Below, one piece after another: positions 1-9,215 of a DNA stretch of 64,000 nt. The notes under the pieces were generated by a model that saw only the letters and a list, made by a program, of their open reading frames with translations, was not told the origin of the DNA and made no database searches. Position numbers and translations under genes: made by a program. This DNA comes from CBDFMR01 sp965249765 (GTDB taxonomy: Bacteria > Bacteroidota > Bacteroidia > Chitinophagales > Saprospiraceae): assembly GCA_965249765.1 (NCBI GenBank), contig CBDFMR010000004.1, positions 248,001-312,000 of the forward strand, read 5' to 3'. The first letter of the stretch is position 1, and the number at the start of each line of letters is the position of its first letter.

Positions 1-106
1 CGAGGTAGAATTTTTATTTCTTAACCTTTAAAATCATCGGTATTATGATTCCATTTAATTTGATCTGCCAGCTATTGGGCTGCAGCGGATGTTGTTAATC
101 GTAACG

Positions 107-140
107 GCAAGGTCATGTACAGTGACCTTGCTTTTATTTT
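107..140 (+). terminator. Rho-independent terminator of an upstream + strand gene
   Basis: A perfect 9-bp stem, GCAAGGTCA and TGACCTTGC, closes a 7-base loop and is followed by TTTTATTTT on the + strand. No T tract follows in the minus direction, so it most likely ends a gene lying left of the window rather than the minus-strand gene that stops at 153. Confidence 0.75.
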
Positions 141-152
141 CAAAAGTAATTA

Positions 153-1133
153 TTACTTGAGTTTGAAATTGCCTTTTCCCACAGGAAACCCTTGATGGTA
201 GAGCTCGATATCATAAACCCCTTTTGGAAGTTGATACTCTGTTACCCATGGTAAGCAGGCATTAGTATCTTCATTTTCGTAGACAAAGGAAGCACTCGTA
301 GTGTACCTTACCTTACTCCCATCGAGATTATTAGTAAGGATGCCACTTCCCTTATTCTCAAGCGCAATGGTCTCTCCTTGAGGTGTAATGAACCTTAGAT
401 ATATTGTCTGAATACCAGGCTTTGTTACCATATTAGTCTCAGTTCGCAAGCATACTTCTAGCAGGTCAATGTCTTTGGCTTTGCTTTTCTTTTTTCGCTC
501 ACCATTATCTTTCAATTCATATCCCTGAACTTCCATAAAGTTGATCTTAATAGCCTCAGCCATCGACACCTTACTGGAAAGCTCTTTATTGGACTTGTCC
601 AATTTTTCTGATTGCATGGCGAGTTGTGATTTTGCGGCTTCTAGTTGAGCATTGAGTTCTTTTTCTCGGCTGATGGCTGCCGTCAGGGCTAGCTTATCTT
701 CTGTCAATTGTCTATTGGAAGATGACAGTCGTAAATTCTCACCTTTCAATTTATCGATCTCTGCTATATAATTAGCAGTCATAGAATTCATCCTCTTTAT
801 CTCTGCTCGAGCCTTGCCCAGCTCTCTTCTATTCCAGATTAGTTCGTTGATTTTTTCTTTCTGTTCGTTAAGCTCTTTCTTTTGATTTTCGATGATATCA
901 TTTAACTCATCATTGTCACTTCTGTATTCCTCCAGGCTTTCCAAAGCTATTTGATAGTCGTGCTCGAGCTCGGTCTGTACTTTTTCCAACTCGATCATTT
1001 CATTTTCTCGGCTAGTACGTTGATTCTTGAGTTGGACGTTGTTCCACCATAGGTAGGCAGATAAGCCCAAGAGGATAATAAGGACGAATATCATCCAAGC
1101 AGCAGGAGCAGCGCCAAATCTATTGTTTTTCAT
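153..1133 (-). CDS. Membrane-anchored coiled-coil protein of unknown function
   Basis: The 326-residue product has one transmembrane helix near residues 12-29, with a short basic N-terminus. Residues about 35-195 are rich in Glu, Lys, Gln and Leu with heptad spacing, typical of a long coiled coil. The last 120 or so residues form a probable compact beta-rich domain (segments such as GIQTIYLRFITPQGE and GVYDIELYHQGFPVGKG). The layout suggests an inner-membrane anchor carrying a periplasmic rod and a globular head. I recognise no catalytic motif. It is divergent from the exonuclease gene at 1287 and stands alone. A structural role at the envelope is inference only. Confidence 0.8.
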   Translation of the reverse strand: MKNNRFGAAPAAWMIFVLIILLGLSAYLWWNNVQLKNQRTSRENEMIELEKVQTELEHDYQIALESLEEYRSDNDELNDIIENQKKELNEQKEKINELIWNRRELGKARAEIKRMNSMTANYIAEIDKLKGENLRLSSSNRQLTEDKLALTAAISREKELNAQLEAAKSQLAMQSEKLDKSNKELSSKVSMAEAIKINFMEVQGYELKDNGERKKKSKAKDIDLLEVCLRTETNMVTKPGIQTIYLRFITPQGETIALENKGSGILTNNLDGSKVRYTTSASFVYENEDTNACLPWVTEYQLPKGVYDIELYHQGFPVGKGNFKLK

Positions 1134-1286
1134 AATGATGAGTATTTAATGGAAGCTTTTATAAGTGATAAAAAAAAATCTAAAACCACTTAATCATGCT
1201 AATATCTTATATTATATCATTTAAACAGAAAGATAGGACAAAATTCAGTACTTTCCATGATTGTTGTCTAAGTGAATACACCCACT

Positions 1287-2045
1287 ATGATAAAAAAAAT
1301 ATCAAATCTGGAAAACACGCTGTTTCTCGACATAGAGACGGTAAGCAAGGAGTCTTCATTTGACCTGTTGAGCGAAGAGTTGCAAGAGTTGTGGCGGTTG
1401 AAATGTCGACAATTTGATCCTTTGAAATCCATCCCTGAGAAAGAAATTGCTGCTGACATTTACGACAATAGAGCTGGAATCTATGCTGAATTTGCCAAGG
1501 TGGTTTGTATCACCGTAGGTATAGTACGGGTAAAGAAGGGTGAGGTAGCGGATGTACGTATTAAATCCTTTAGCGGCCATAATGAGAAGAAGTTGTTGAT
1601 GGATTTTTGTGACTTGATGGACCGGCACTTTGATAATCCTGATAAGAATTATATTTCTGGGCACAACATTAAAGAATTTGACATTCCATTTCTATGCCGA
1701 AGGCTCACCATTCATCAAATAAAATTTCCCAAGCTATTGCGAATTTCAGGGAAGAAACCATGGCAGGTAGACTACCTTGTAGATACACTCATACTCTGGA
1801 AATTTGGAGACTATAAAAACTATACGTCTTTACGATTGTTAGCTGCAACACTGGGTATACCATCTCCCAAGGACGATATTGATGGCAGCCAGGTAAGTAA
1901 AGTGTACTGGACGGAAGGAGACGTTGACCGAATCGTGAAATATTGTGAAAAAGACGTTATCACGGTTATCAGGGTTGTGATGAAACTGTTACAACTCGGA
2001 GACATGCATCAAGATGTTGTCACCTTGGTCGATGAGGAGGAATGA
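1287..2045 (+). CDS. Predicted 3'-5' exonuclease, DnaQ/PolB-like RNase H fold
   Basis: The protein opens with LFLDIETVS, the ExoI motif (DxE) of DEDD exonucleases. SGHNIKEFDIPFLCRR matches ExoII (N..FD), and a later segment with YCEKDVITVIRV resembles ExoIII (Y..xD). This points to a two-metal 3'-5' exonuclease of the PolB proofreading type, standing alone without a polymerase domain. A GTG at 1272 lies in frame, but the ATG at 1287 places the usual short lead before the first beta strand, so I prefer it. The substrate is unknown; such proteins are often annotated as ribonuclease H-like or 3'-5' exonuclease. It is followed by rpe after about 120 bp. Confidence 0.85.
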   Translation: MIKKISNLENTLFLDIETVSKESSFDLLSEELQELWRLKCRQFDPLKSIPEKEIAADIYDNRAGIYAEFAKVVCITVGIVRVKKGEVADVRIKSFSGHNEKKLLMDFCDLMDRHFDNPDKNYISGHNIKEFDIPFLCRRLTIHQIKFPKLLRISGKKPWQVDYLVDTLILWKFGDYKNYTSLRLLAATLGIPSPKDDIDGSQVSKVYWTEGDVDRIVKYCEKDVITVIRVVMKLLQLGDMHQDVVTLVDEEE

Positions 2046-2152
2046 GTTATTGAGTACACTGCAGCGTCACGATAATTCCATTGATGAAATTGAAATTACG
2101 AATCAATCAAAATCAAATAACTAAACTATCAGGGTTAATTTCTCTATTTCGC

Positions 2153-2160
2153 TACCTTTG
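2153..2160 (+). promoter_or_regulatory. Bacteroidota -7 promoter element for rpe
   Basis: TACCTTTG matches the Bacteroidota -7 consensus TAnnTTTG and ends only four bases before the rpe ATG at 2165. No strong -33 TTG is evident. If used, the transcript would have almost no 5' leader. Confidence 0.4.
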
Positions 2161-2164
2161 ATCC

Positions 2165-2836
2165 ATGAGTTATTTAGTAGCACCATCAGTTCTTGCAGCG
2201 GACTTTCTTCATCTGGAAAGAGACATCAGTATGGTCAATGAAAGTGAGGCCGACTGGCTTCATGTGGATGTAATGGATGGAGTATTTGTCCCCAATATTT
2301 CTTTTGGTCAGAGTATAATCAAGAAAATGAATGAGGTGTCTACCATCCCTTTGGATGTGCATCTCATGATAGTCAAACCTGAGCAGTATGTCCAATCATT
2401 TAGAGACGTGGGTGCTGAGGTGCTTACGGTTCATGTAGAAGCATGTGATCATCTGCATCGAGTAATCCAACAGATCAAAGCCACAGGAGCCCAGGCCGGT
2501 GTCGCTATCAATCCCCATACTCCCATATCTTCAGTGGAAAATGTTATTGATGACATTGACTTGGTCTGTTTGATGTCAGTCAATCCTGGTTTTGGCGGGC
2601 AGAAATTTATTCCTCGTACCATTGACAAGATCCACCAACTAAAGGCTATGATAAATTCGCGAAAAGCAAATGTATTAATAGAAATTGATGGTGGAGTGGG
2701 GCTTCAAAATGCGGAGTCGATCATACAAGCTGGAGCCGATGTTCTCGTTGCCGGCAGCAGCGTGTTCAAGTCATCTGATCCAAACCAGACCATATCACAA
2801 ATGAAGAAGATTGACGTCAAAAATTTTGTGGTCTGA
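2165..2836 (+). CDS. rpe: Ribulose-phosphate 3-epimerase
   Basis: This cytosolic TIM-barrel enzyme interconverts D-ribulose 5-phosphate and D-xylulose 5-phosphate in the pentose phosphate pathway. At 223 residues it has the usual length. Family signatures are visible: APSVLAADFLHLERD at the N-terminus, LHVDVMDGVFVPNISFG with a catalytic Asp and metal-binding His, PLDVHLMIVKPE, MSVNPGFGGQKF (phosphate-binding loop), IEIDGGVG with the second catalytic Asp, and VAGSSVFKS near the end. The TonB receptor gene follows after 22 bp on the same strand and may be co-transcribed, although no functional link is apparent. Confidence 0.97.
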   Translation: MSYLVAPSVLAADFLHLERDISMVNESEADWLHVDVMDGVFVPNISFGQSIIKKMNEVSTIPLDVHLMIVKPEQYVQSFRDVGAEVLTVHVEACDHLHRVIQQIKATGAQAGVAINPHTPISSVENVIDDIDLVCLMSVNPGFGGQKFIPRTIDKIHQLKAMINSRKANVLIEIDGGVGLQNAESIIQAGADVLVAGSSVFKSSDPNQTISQMKKIDVKNFVV

Positions 2837-2858
2837 TATTCGTTAGGTAGCAGAGCTT

Positions 2859-5381
2859 ATGATGAAAAAACAAATTTCCCTTTTAATATTCTTCACTCTT
2901 GTACTCGGTAGTTTGACCGCCCAGGAGGTAGTTGTCTTTGGTTTGGTCATGGATAGTGAATCAAGAGCACCGATAGACTTTGCTACGGTATATGTCAAGG
3001 GAAGTAGCAATGCCACAGATACCAACTTCAGTGGAGAGTATAGACTCGTCGTCGAGCCTGGGGAGAATTTTACAGTAGTGTGCTCTAGGATAGGCTATCA
3101 TGAGACGGAATATCTTATCAGAGCCATGAAGCTGGGACAAAAACGGAACCTCAATTTTAAACTTGCCAGTGAAGAAACAGATCTGGACATAGTAATCAGA
3201 GAGAGTAGAATAGAGGATGTCGGTATGGTAAAAGAGGAAGTTACCGAGCTCAAAAAACTGCCCACCACTACAGGAAACTTTGAAAGCGTTTTGCCACACA
3301 TTGCTCTAGGGACGACGACGGGTACGGGTGGCGAGTTGAGTAGTCAGTACAATGTGAGAGGCGGTAACTATGATGAGAATCTTGTTTATGTCAATGACTT
3401 TGAAATCTTTAGACCACAATTGATCCGTAGTGGTCAACAAGAAGGACTGACCTTTCCTAACATTGACCTTATCCGAGACCTGTCTTTTTCGTCAGGCGGC
3501 TTTGAAGCTAAGTATGGAGATAAGATGTCGTCTGTATTGGACATTAGGTATAAACGTCCAGATGAATTTAAAGCCTCCACAGGAATTAGTCTGCTGGGTG
3601 TCTCAGCACATGTTGAAGGGAGTAAGCGATTGGGAGCCAATTCATACAACAAGTTCCGCTACTTAATAGGAGCAAGATACAAGACGACTAGTTATCTTCT
3701 GGGATCGCTGGATACGAAGGGTGAGTATACTCCAGACTATACCGATATACAAGGTTATTTTACTTATGACCTCACCCGTGATCTGCAACTGGGACTTATA
3801 GGTAATTATAACAATAGCAATTACAACTTTATACCCGAGTCCAGAACAACGGCATCAGGATTGATTGATTTTGCACTCCAGCTTACGTCCGTATTCGAGG
3901 GGCAAGAAGTTGATCGCTTTCGCAATGGGATGACGGGCTTATCACTTACTTATTTGCCCGAGAGAGAGAGCAATCCACTCTATCTAAAACTCCTCGCATC
4001 AACCTTTTTAAGTGAAGAAGCAGAGACTTTTGACATCAGAGGATTTTACAGACTTGCACAGATTGAGACGGATTTTGGTAGTGATGAATTTGGACAAGAA
4101 ATTGCTCTCTTGGGTACGGGTACCCAGCATACTTATGCCAGGAACTTCCTCTACAACCAAGTCACCAATGTCGAGCACAAAGGAGGCCTTGAACTAATTC
4201 TGGGAGACGAAGAGTCAAACAGTCACTTTCTCCAATGGAGTGCCAAATGGCAAAACGAGATCATTGATGACGAGCTCAATGAATGGGAGAGACTCGATTC
4301 TGCAGGATATTCTCTTCCTTTCAGTGATGAAGATGTGCTCATTCAGAATTCTATCAAATCGATTAATGACCTCTCATCGAATAGGATATCAGCCTATTTT
4401 CAGGATACTTATAATACGAGATCTGAGAACAGAGAGCTGAGAATTACCGGAGGAGTAAGGGCATCATATTGGGACCTGAATGAAGAATTCATAGTCAGCC
4501 CACGGATGCAATTTCTGTATAAGCCTCTCAAGAGTAAGCGGGAATTGTCATACAAACTGGCTGCAGGGATTTACTTTCAACCTCCTTTCTATCGTGAGTT
4601 GAGAAGACCTGATGGCTCACTTAATCTTGATCTTAAGTCACAACGATCTATCCACATTGTTGCAGGCATGACATTTGATTTTTTGTGGGACAATGTTTCT
4701 AAGAAACCCTTCAGGTTGATTACTGAGCTCTACTATAAAAAACTGGATAATCTGGTCTCTTATGAGGTAGACAATGTGAGGATTAGGTACTCAGGCGAGA
4801 ATGACGCATCTGGAACTGTCATGGGAATAGACCTGAGGATTAATGGCGAATTTGTACCTGGAGCGGAATCATGGGTCAATCTGTCCTTCTTACGAGCGCG
4901 CGAAAATATCACTGATATAGAGCATCTACAACGAGAAGTAGGAGACTCCATTGCTTCGCCCGTGAACAGTGTTCCACGTCCAACGGATAGATTGTTTAAT
5001 ATTAACATGTTTTTTCAGGACTATCTTCCCAGCAATAAGAACTTCAAGATGCATCTCAATCTGAGTGTAGGTGGTGGTCTTCCTTTTGGTGTAAAAGACA
5101 ACAACCGTATTTTTAGGAATACATTCAGATACAGGCCATATCACAGGGTAGACATAGGGTTCTCATATCAGCTTTGGGACGAGTCAAGAGCATCTAAGAG
5201 TCATCGACACCCACTGAGATTTAGCAAAAGTACATGGCTTAGCCTTGAGGTTTTCAACCTGCTGGGCGTTGCCAATGTAGCTTCTAATACCTGGATCAAG
5301 ACCATCACCAATACACAGTATGCCATACCCAATTTTCTTACTTCACGTCGTATCAACCTTAGGTTGAAGATGGATTTTTAA
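2859..5381 (+). CDS. TonB-dependent outer-membrane receptor with carboxypeptidase-like N-domain
   Basis: The 840-residue protein has a signal peptide (residues about 1-21, ending LTAQ). A carboxypeptidase D regulatory-like domain follows (about 22-110, VVFGLVMDSESRAPIDFATV). Next comes a TonB plug with GGELSSQYNVRGGNYDENLVYVNDFE split around residues 150-190, then a long beta-barrel ending in phenylalanine (RLKMDF), as outer-membrane proteins do. It should import a large ligand using ExbBD/TonB energy. The substrate cannot be read from sequence, and no SusD partner is adjacent. It runs convergently into the membrane-protein gene at 5393, only 11 bp away. Confidence 0.92.
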   Translation: MMKKQISLLIFFTLVLGSLTAQEVVVFGLVMDSESRAPIDFATVYVKGSSNATDTNFSGEYRLVVEPGENFTVVCSRIGYHETEYLIRAMKLGQKRNLNFKLASEETDLDIVIRESRIEDVGMVKEEVTELKKLPTTTGNFESVLPHIALGTTTGTGGELSSQYNVRGGNYDENLVYVNDFEIFRPQLIRSGQQEGLTFPNIDLIRDLSFSSGGFEAKYGDKMSSVLDIRYKRPDEFKASTGISLLGVSAHVEGSKRLGANSYNKFRYLIGARYKTTSYLLGSLDTKGEYTPDYTDIQGYFTYDLTRDLQLGLIGNYNNSNYNFIPESRTTASGLIDFALQLTSVFEGQEVDRFRNGMTGLSLTYLPERESNPLYLKLLASTFLSEEAETFDIRGFYRLAQIETDFGSDEFGQEIALLGTGTQHTYARNFLYNQVTNVEHKGGLELILGDEESNSHFLQWSAKWQNEIIDDELNEWERLDSAGYSLPFSDEDVLIQNSIKSINDLSSNRISAYFQDTYNTRSENRELRITGGVRASYWDLNEEFIVSPRMQFLYKPLKSKRELSYKLAAGIYFQPPFYRELRRPDGSLNLDLKSQRSIHIVAGMTFDFLWDNVSKKPFRLITELYYKKLDNLVSYEVDNVRIRYSGENDASGTVMGIDLRINGEFVPGAESWVNLSFLRARENITDIEHLQREVGDSIASPVNSVPRPTDRLFNINMFFQDYLPSNKNFKMHLNLSVGGGLPFGVKDNNRIFRNTFRYRPYHRVDIGFSYQLWDESRASKSHRHPLRFSKSTWLSLEVFNLLGVANVASNTWIKTITNTQYAIPNFLTSRRINLRLKMDF

Positions 5382-5392
5382 CCATCGCGAAG

Positions 5393-6859
5393 TCACTGTA
5401 TATACAATGCATACGCTGTACTATCCTTCATATGAAAGTACCTTTCCGGTAGCTCATCATAGTTGAATGCTCCCCATCTGGTAATGAACTTGTTCCGTTC
5501 ACCAATCTGCCAGTAGTAACTCTCGAGATTAGAATTAATGAGTAAGGATCTGGTTTCGCCTGTTTCTATCGTTGACAATAACCAAAACTCATACGGCGTC
5601 GCCCACGACATTATTAAGAGGTCCATGGACACATTTTTTTCGTAAACCAACGCCTTAGAAACACCATTGCTTTGTGTTTCGTCAAGTATGTCTCGTAGTT
5701 CTACGATTCTATCCGCCCAGATATCATGCGATAGACCAATGTGTAATAGTCGAACGAATAGTACGATGATTAATACTACAAAACTCAATTTAGACGAGAA
5801 GTGATTTGCAATGTCAAATACAAATGGGACGATAATGAATACACTTAGTGGTAGATATAGATTTTCGATATAGAATTGATCTGCCCCGTCAGGATAAGAT
5901 ACATTGACGAGGAGAATATATCCGATTGCGAATGATCCTATCAACAATAGTTTTTTATACTCCTTTCTCAATATCAGAATGACGCATACAATTAGGAATA
6001 TGCCATTCTTGGCACCATTCATTGCCATGGAATCATAGGAATTCTTAAAGATGAAACTTTTGATTAAGTAAAAGCCGATTAGGAAGCCTATGCCGAGAAA
6101 ATAATAATCGTTAACCAAGTATTTAAGAAAATTGATATTGGACTGATGTTCGAGGTAATTTGGAAAGAAGGAAATCAGATTCTTGGCACCATTCATTGCC
6201 ATGGAATCATAGGAATTCTTAAAGATGAAACTTTTGATTAAGTAAAAGCCGATAAATTGTATACCAAGATTGATTATACTTTTCTTCTGTAAATGTTTGA
6301 TTAGAAAGAAGTACGTAAGAACAAATAATACTGGTATCACCAATATAGGATGGGTAAATGCAACTAGAATGACAAGTATTGATTTAAGTGCTTTTATCAA
6401 GAAAGTCTGTTTCAGTTTTTCGCTGTATTTGAATAAGGCGAACATCAGTACCATCCATGCCAATCCTTGAGGAAGCTCAGATTGAATCCAGTAGAAAGTG
6501 TCGGTCACCATCAACGTAGAAAGCAGTAGCATAAATAGTCCATATCTGGGAAGCTTTAGACACCAGATGCACACTGCAAATGTCAAAGCATAAAAAACTA
6601 CGAAGGATATAGAATATAGGCGAGCAATTGTCTCCAAGCTCAGATTCAATTTGGTTCCTATCAAAGGAAAAGCCTGAGTAAAGAAGGCACCGAATCTATA
6701 ATTCTGAAAGGCAAAATCACCATCTTTTATTATGTAGAACAAATGAAACGAGATGTCCAAAAAGGCGGTTCGCTCGAGGTAGAAGAATAGCGCAAGACAG
6801 GCTAGCACTACATATGCAATGCTCCCAATCAAAGCGACATGGAAAGAATTCTTTACCAT
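5393..6859 (-). CDS. Polytopic inner-membrane protein, GT-C-like, with internal duplication
   Basis: This 488-residue protein has roughly ten or more hydrophobic helices separated by short loops and a soluble C-terminal stretch. The pattern resembles GT-C fold glycosyltransferases or other polyprenyl-lipid-using membrane enzymes, but I see no diagnostic motif, so the function is unassigned. A 25-residue segment containing GFYLIKSFIFKNSYDSMAMN occurs twice, encoded by an exact 75-bp DNA repeat 174 bp apart. The reading frame is kept. The repeat adds a hydrophobic helix and loop and may alter topology. It stands between a convergent receptor gene and the two-component genes. Confidence 0.8.
   Translation of the reverse strand: MVKNSFHVALIGSIAYVVLACLALFFYLERTAFLDISFHLFYIIKDGDFAFQNYRFGAFFTQAFPLIGTKLNLSLETIARLYSISFVVFYALTFAVCIWCLKLPRYGLFMLLLSTLMVTDTFYWIQSELPQGLAWMVLMFALFKYSEKLKQTFLIKALKSILVILVAFTHPILVIPVLFVLTYFFLIKHLQKKSIINLGIQFIGFYLIKSFIFKNSYDSMAMNGAKNLISFFPNYLEHQSNINFLKYLVNDYYFLGIGFLIGFYLIKSFIFKNSYDSMAMNGAKNGIFLIVCVILILRKEYKKLLLIGSFAIGYILLVNVSYPDGADQFYIENLYLPLSVFIIVPFVFDIANHFSSKLSFVVLIIVLFVRLLHIGLSHDIWADRIVELRDILDETQSNGVSKALVYEKNVSMDLLIMSWATPYEFWLLSTIETGETRSLLINSNLESYYWQIGERNKFITRWGAFNYDELPERYFHMKDSTAYALYIQ
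6005..6253. repeat. Exact 75-bp direct repeat inside a coding sequence
   Basis: Positions 6005-6079 and 6179-6253 appear identical base for base and are offset by 174 bp, which is 58 codons. Flanking bases differ on both sides. The exact identity implies a recent duplication or an assembly artefact. Confidence 0.9.
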
Positions 6860-6910
6860 AGAAAATATTGCTAAACTAACAGAATTGTAAATTAGTAGGG
6901 TTAGAAATAT

Positions 6911-7609
6911 CTACTGGCTTCCTTTTACCATCCGATAACCGACGCCTTTCAACGTAAGAATTTTTATAGTTGAATCACCCTCCAGATACTTCCTCAGTTT
7001 GCGGATATATACATCAAGGTTTCTGGAATTGAAATATGAGTCATCACCCCAGACTTCCAAAAGTAGTTTTTTTCGAGCCGTAGGCCGGTCATTTCCATCC
7101 GCCATTAAATGGGATAGAATAAGTGTTTCTTTAAATGATAGATTAAATTTTTTGTTTGCTACGATGAGTATCTGATTGTGAGGAAAATATTTGCTTTCAT
7201 GACCTATGAATATTTCCTTGGGCTGGGGTGAACGAAAGCTCTTACCCAGTTTTAACAGATTATCAATCCTCACGATCAATTCCTTCATGCTGAAAGGTTT
7301 CTTTAGATAATCGTTGGCCCCTGATTCAAATCCTCTCACGACATCATCTGCTTGACTCTTAGCAGTAAGAAAAAGGATAGGGACGTATTCATCAGTAGAC
7401 CTAATGCCACGTGCAATGTCAAATCCATTCATCCCAGGTAACATGATATCAAGAAGGCAGATGTGGGCGTCTATACTTTTAAAAGTTTCCAGAGCTTCGG
7501 ACCCATTACTTACGTGGCTCACCTCAAAGTCTTGGCTTTCGAGACTTTCTTTGACGATTTTGGCAAGTGCCGGTTCGTCTTCTACATAGAATACATGTCC
7601 TCGACTCAT
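6911..7609 (-). CDS. OmpR-family response regulator
   Basis: The 232-residue protein has an N-terminal receiver domain (about 1-120). The phospho-acceptor is Asp54 in CLLDIMLPGMNGFD, with an acidic pair at YVEDE and a conserved Lys in YLKKPF. A C-terminal winged-helix DNA-binding domain (about 135-230) contains NSRNLDVYIRKLRKYLEGD and ends LKGVGYRMV. Its start overlaps the end of the histidine kinase gene by four bases (ATGA), indicating translational coupling with the kinase upstream. It probably binds the TTAACC repeats upstream of the kinase gene, a prediction from the spacing of those repeats. Confidence 0.95.
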   Translation of the reverse strand: MSRGHVFYVEDEPALAKIVKESLESQDFEVSHVSNGSEALETFKSIDAHICLLDIMLPGMNGFDIARGIRSTDEYVPILFLTAKSQADDVVRGFESGANDYLKKPFSMKELIVRIDNLLKLGKSFRSPQPKEIFIGHESKYFPHNQILIVANKKFNLSFKETLILSHLMADGNDRPTARKKLLLEVWGDDSYFNSRNLDVYIRKLRKYLEGDSTIKILTLKGVGYRMVKGSQ

Positions 7610-9087
7610 GAGTGCTTTGGTAGATTGATGGAAAAAGTAGGTGAGTTGTTTTCATTGGATTTGATTGATACTTTTCCGTCCATTTGTTCGACTATGTTTT
7701 TCACATAATGAAGACCCAAACCGTGACCTTTGACTTCATGCAGATTGTCACTGGGCACTCTAAAAAATCGATCAAATACTTTGCCATGAAACTGTGGATC
7801 TATTCCGCTTCCATTATCTGATATGGATATTTCAATTGTGTTTTTTGAGCTATTGTCGACGACATTGATATTTATCTCATCGCCACCATGTTTTAAAGCG
7901 TTGTCGAGTAAATTATAGATGACATTTTTTAGATGTGTTTCATCTGCATTTACATGAATAGGAAGGAGTGTTTTGTGAAAGGAAATATTCTTTCCGCTTT
8001 CCATAATTCGAGGCTCTAGTGTAGAGGCAATGGTTGTAATAGTTTCTGTGACATCGACTTTTTCAGGGCACAAAATCATGGAATTATGATCGGAGGCAGA
8101 TAGATGTAAGACCCTTTCTACAAGGGACTCCAGTCTGTGTAATTCCTTTTTTGATATGTCAATATATTCTTTGGTTTTCGTGGGATCCTCCAGACCACCA
8201 TATTCTGAAAGAGCTTCCATGGCGACTGACATGGTGGCAATAGGTGTTTTCAATTCATGAGTCATATTGCTTACGAAGTCATCTTTCATCAACGCCAACT
8301 TCTCTTGCTCCTGCCAGCTTTTCCTCAGGACATAGAAAGTCAGCATTACTATTCCCAGAAGTACAGTACTCGCGACAATGGATGGTATTATCTTCTTGAT
8401 TAGAAACATGTCATAACCTGAAAAAACGGCTTCTGTATCCGTTGGGTTATGCTTAGAATCGAGCAACGGAACCCCTATATTTGAACTCTTTGATTTGCCA
8501 TTGATTACTGTTACTTCAAACTCATGAGGAAGACCTTCGCGTTCCAGTTTTTGTTCGAAGCGCCATGATATTTCATGTTCATTGATACTATCGGAATGTT
8601 CAGAATCACCTACAAAATCTTGAATCATGACAATCATGTCACTGAAGTCATCTTCTTTATGCTGATCAATTTTAATTTGAGGATGAATTCTGTTAATGTC
8701 CGAGTCAACTGATTCTACATTGGAAAAAACAAAACTATCCAGCCCCATTGGTTCGATGTCACTAGATTCTCGAGTAACGACCCAGGAAGTATCATTGGTC
8801 ATGGTCTTCATGATCATTGTACTTGATATCTTTACCTTTGCTTGACTGCTACTTGATATCTTTACCTTTGCTTGACTGCTATCAGAAAAGACATTCACGA
8901 CCCTCCAGAACAAGGAATCCTGAATTTCACTATTGGCTATGCGCATCTGATGCGATAAGTCTTGCTTAAGATCCGTCAGTTCCTGCTTATAGTTGTTGAT
9001 GTTCCAGTAAATCAGAAAACCTGCAAGGAAAATAATGCTAGTTCCTATGAGTCCATTCGATAAATTGTGTTTGCTGCGATTCACCAT
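7606..9087 (-). CDS. Sensor histidine kinase with two transmembrane helices
   Basis: The 493-residue kinase has a helix at about 14-30, a periplasmic sensor of about 200 residues and a second helix at about 234-254. A HisKA domain follows with the phospho-accepting His277 in FVSNMTHELKTPIATM. The HATPase domain has the N box NLLDNALKHG, the G1 box DNGSGI and the G2 box GHGLGLHYVKNIV. A ten-residue block, SQAKVKISS plus one Ser, is duplicated in tandem near residues 70-89, caused by an exact 30-bp tandem repeat. It is the first gene of the kinase-regulator pair. The signal sensed is unknown. Confidence 0.95.
   Translation of the reverse strand: MVNRSKHNLSNGLIGTSIIFLAGFLIYWNINNYKQELTDLKQDLSHQMRIANSEIQDSLFWRVVNVFSDSSQAKVKISSSSQAKVKISSTMIMKTMTNDTSWVVTRESSDIEPMGLDSFVFSNVESVDSDINRIHPQIKIDQHKEDDFSDMIVMIQDFVGDSEHSDSINEHEISWRFEQKLEREGLPHEFEVTVINGKSKSSNIGVPLLDSKHNPTDTEAVFSGYDMFLIKKIIPSIVASTVLLGIVMLTFYVLRKSWQEQEKLALMKDDFVSNMTHELKTPIATMSVAMEALSEYGGLEDPTKTKEYIDISKKELHRLESLVERVLHLSASDHNSMILCPEKVDVTETITTIASTLEPRIMESGKNISFHKTLLPIHVNADETHLKNVIYNLLDNALKHGGDEININVVDNSSKNTIEISISDNGSGIDPQFHGKVFDRFFRVPSDNLHEVKGHGLGLHYVKNIVEQMDGKVSIKSNENNSPTFSINLPKHS
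8821..8880. repeat. Exact 30-bp tandem duplication in the sensor-kinase gene
   Basis: Positions 8821-8850 and 8851-8880 are identical and adjacent. The unit is ten codons, so the frame is kept and the periplasmic sensor gains ten residues close to the first membrane helix. Confidence 0.95.
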
Positions 9088-9125
9088 GACAAAGATAGAT
9101 GATCAAATCAGCCTATGACAGTCGA

Positions 9126-9162
9126 TTAACCTTAATTAACCTTAAATATGGATTGATTAACC
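9126..9162. promoter_or_regulatory. TTAACC direct-repeat array, candidate response-regulator operator
   Basis: TTAACC begins at 9126, 9136 and 9157, so the repeats are 10 and 21 bp apart, about one and two helical turns. The first two form TTAACCTTAA followed again by TTAACCTTAA. OmpR/PhoB-type regulators bind such helically phased direct repeats. The array lies in the divergent spacer between the kinase gene and the GLPGLI gene, so it could control both. Confidence 0.55.
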
Positions 9163-9183
9163 TAGACTTAAGGAGGATGGATA

Positions 9184-9191
9184 TAATTTTG
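9184..9191 (+). promoter_or_regulatory. Possible -7 element for the GLPGLI gene
   Basis: TAATTTTG fits TAnnTTTG and lies 25 bp before the ATG at 9216, directly downstream of the TTAACC array. No well-spaced -33 TTG is evident, so confidence is limited. Confidence 0.4.
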
Positions 9192-9215
9192 CTGCATCAC
9201 AATTAAAACTTTATC

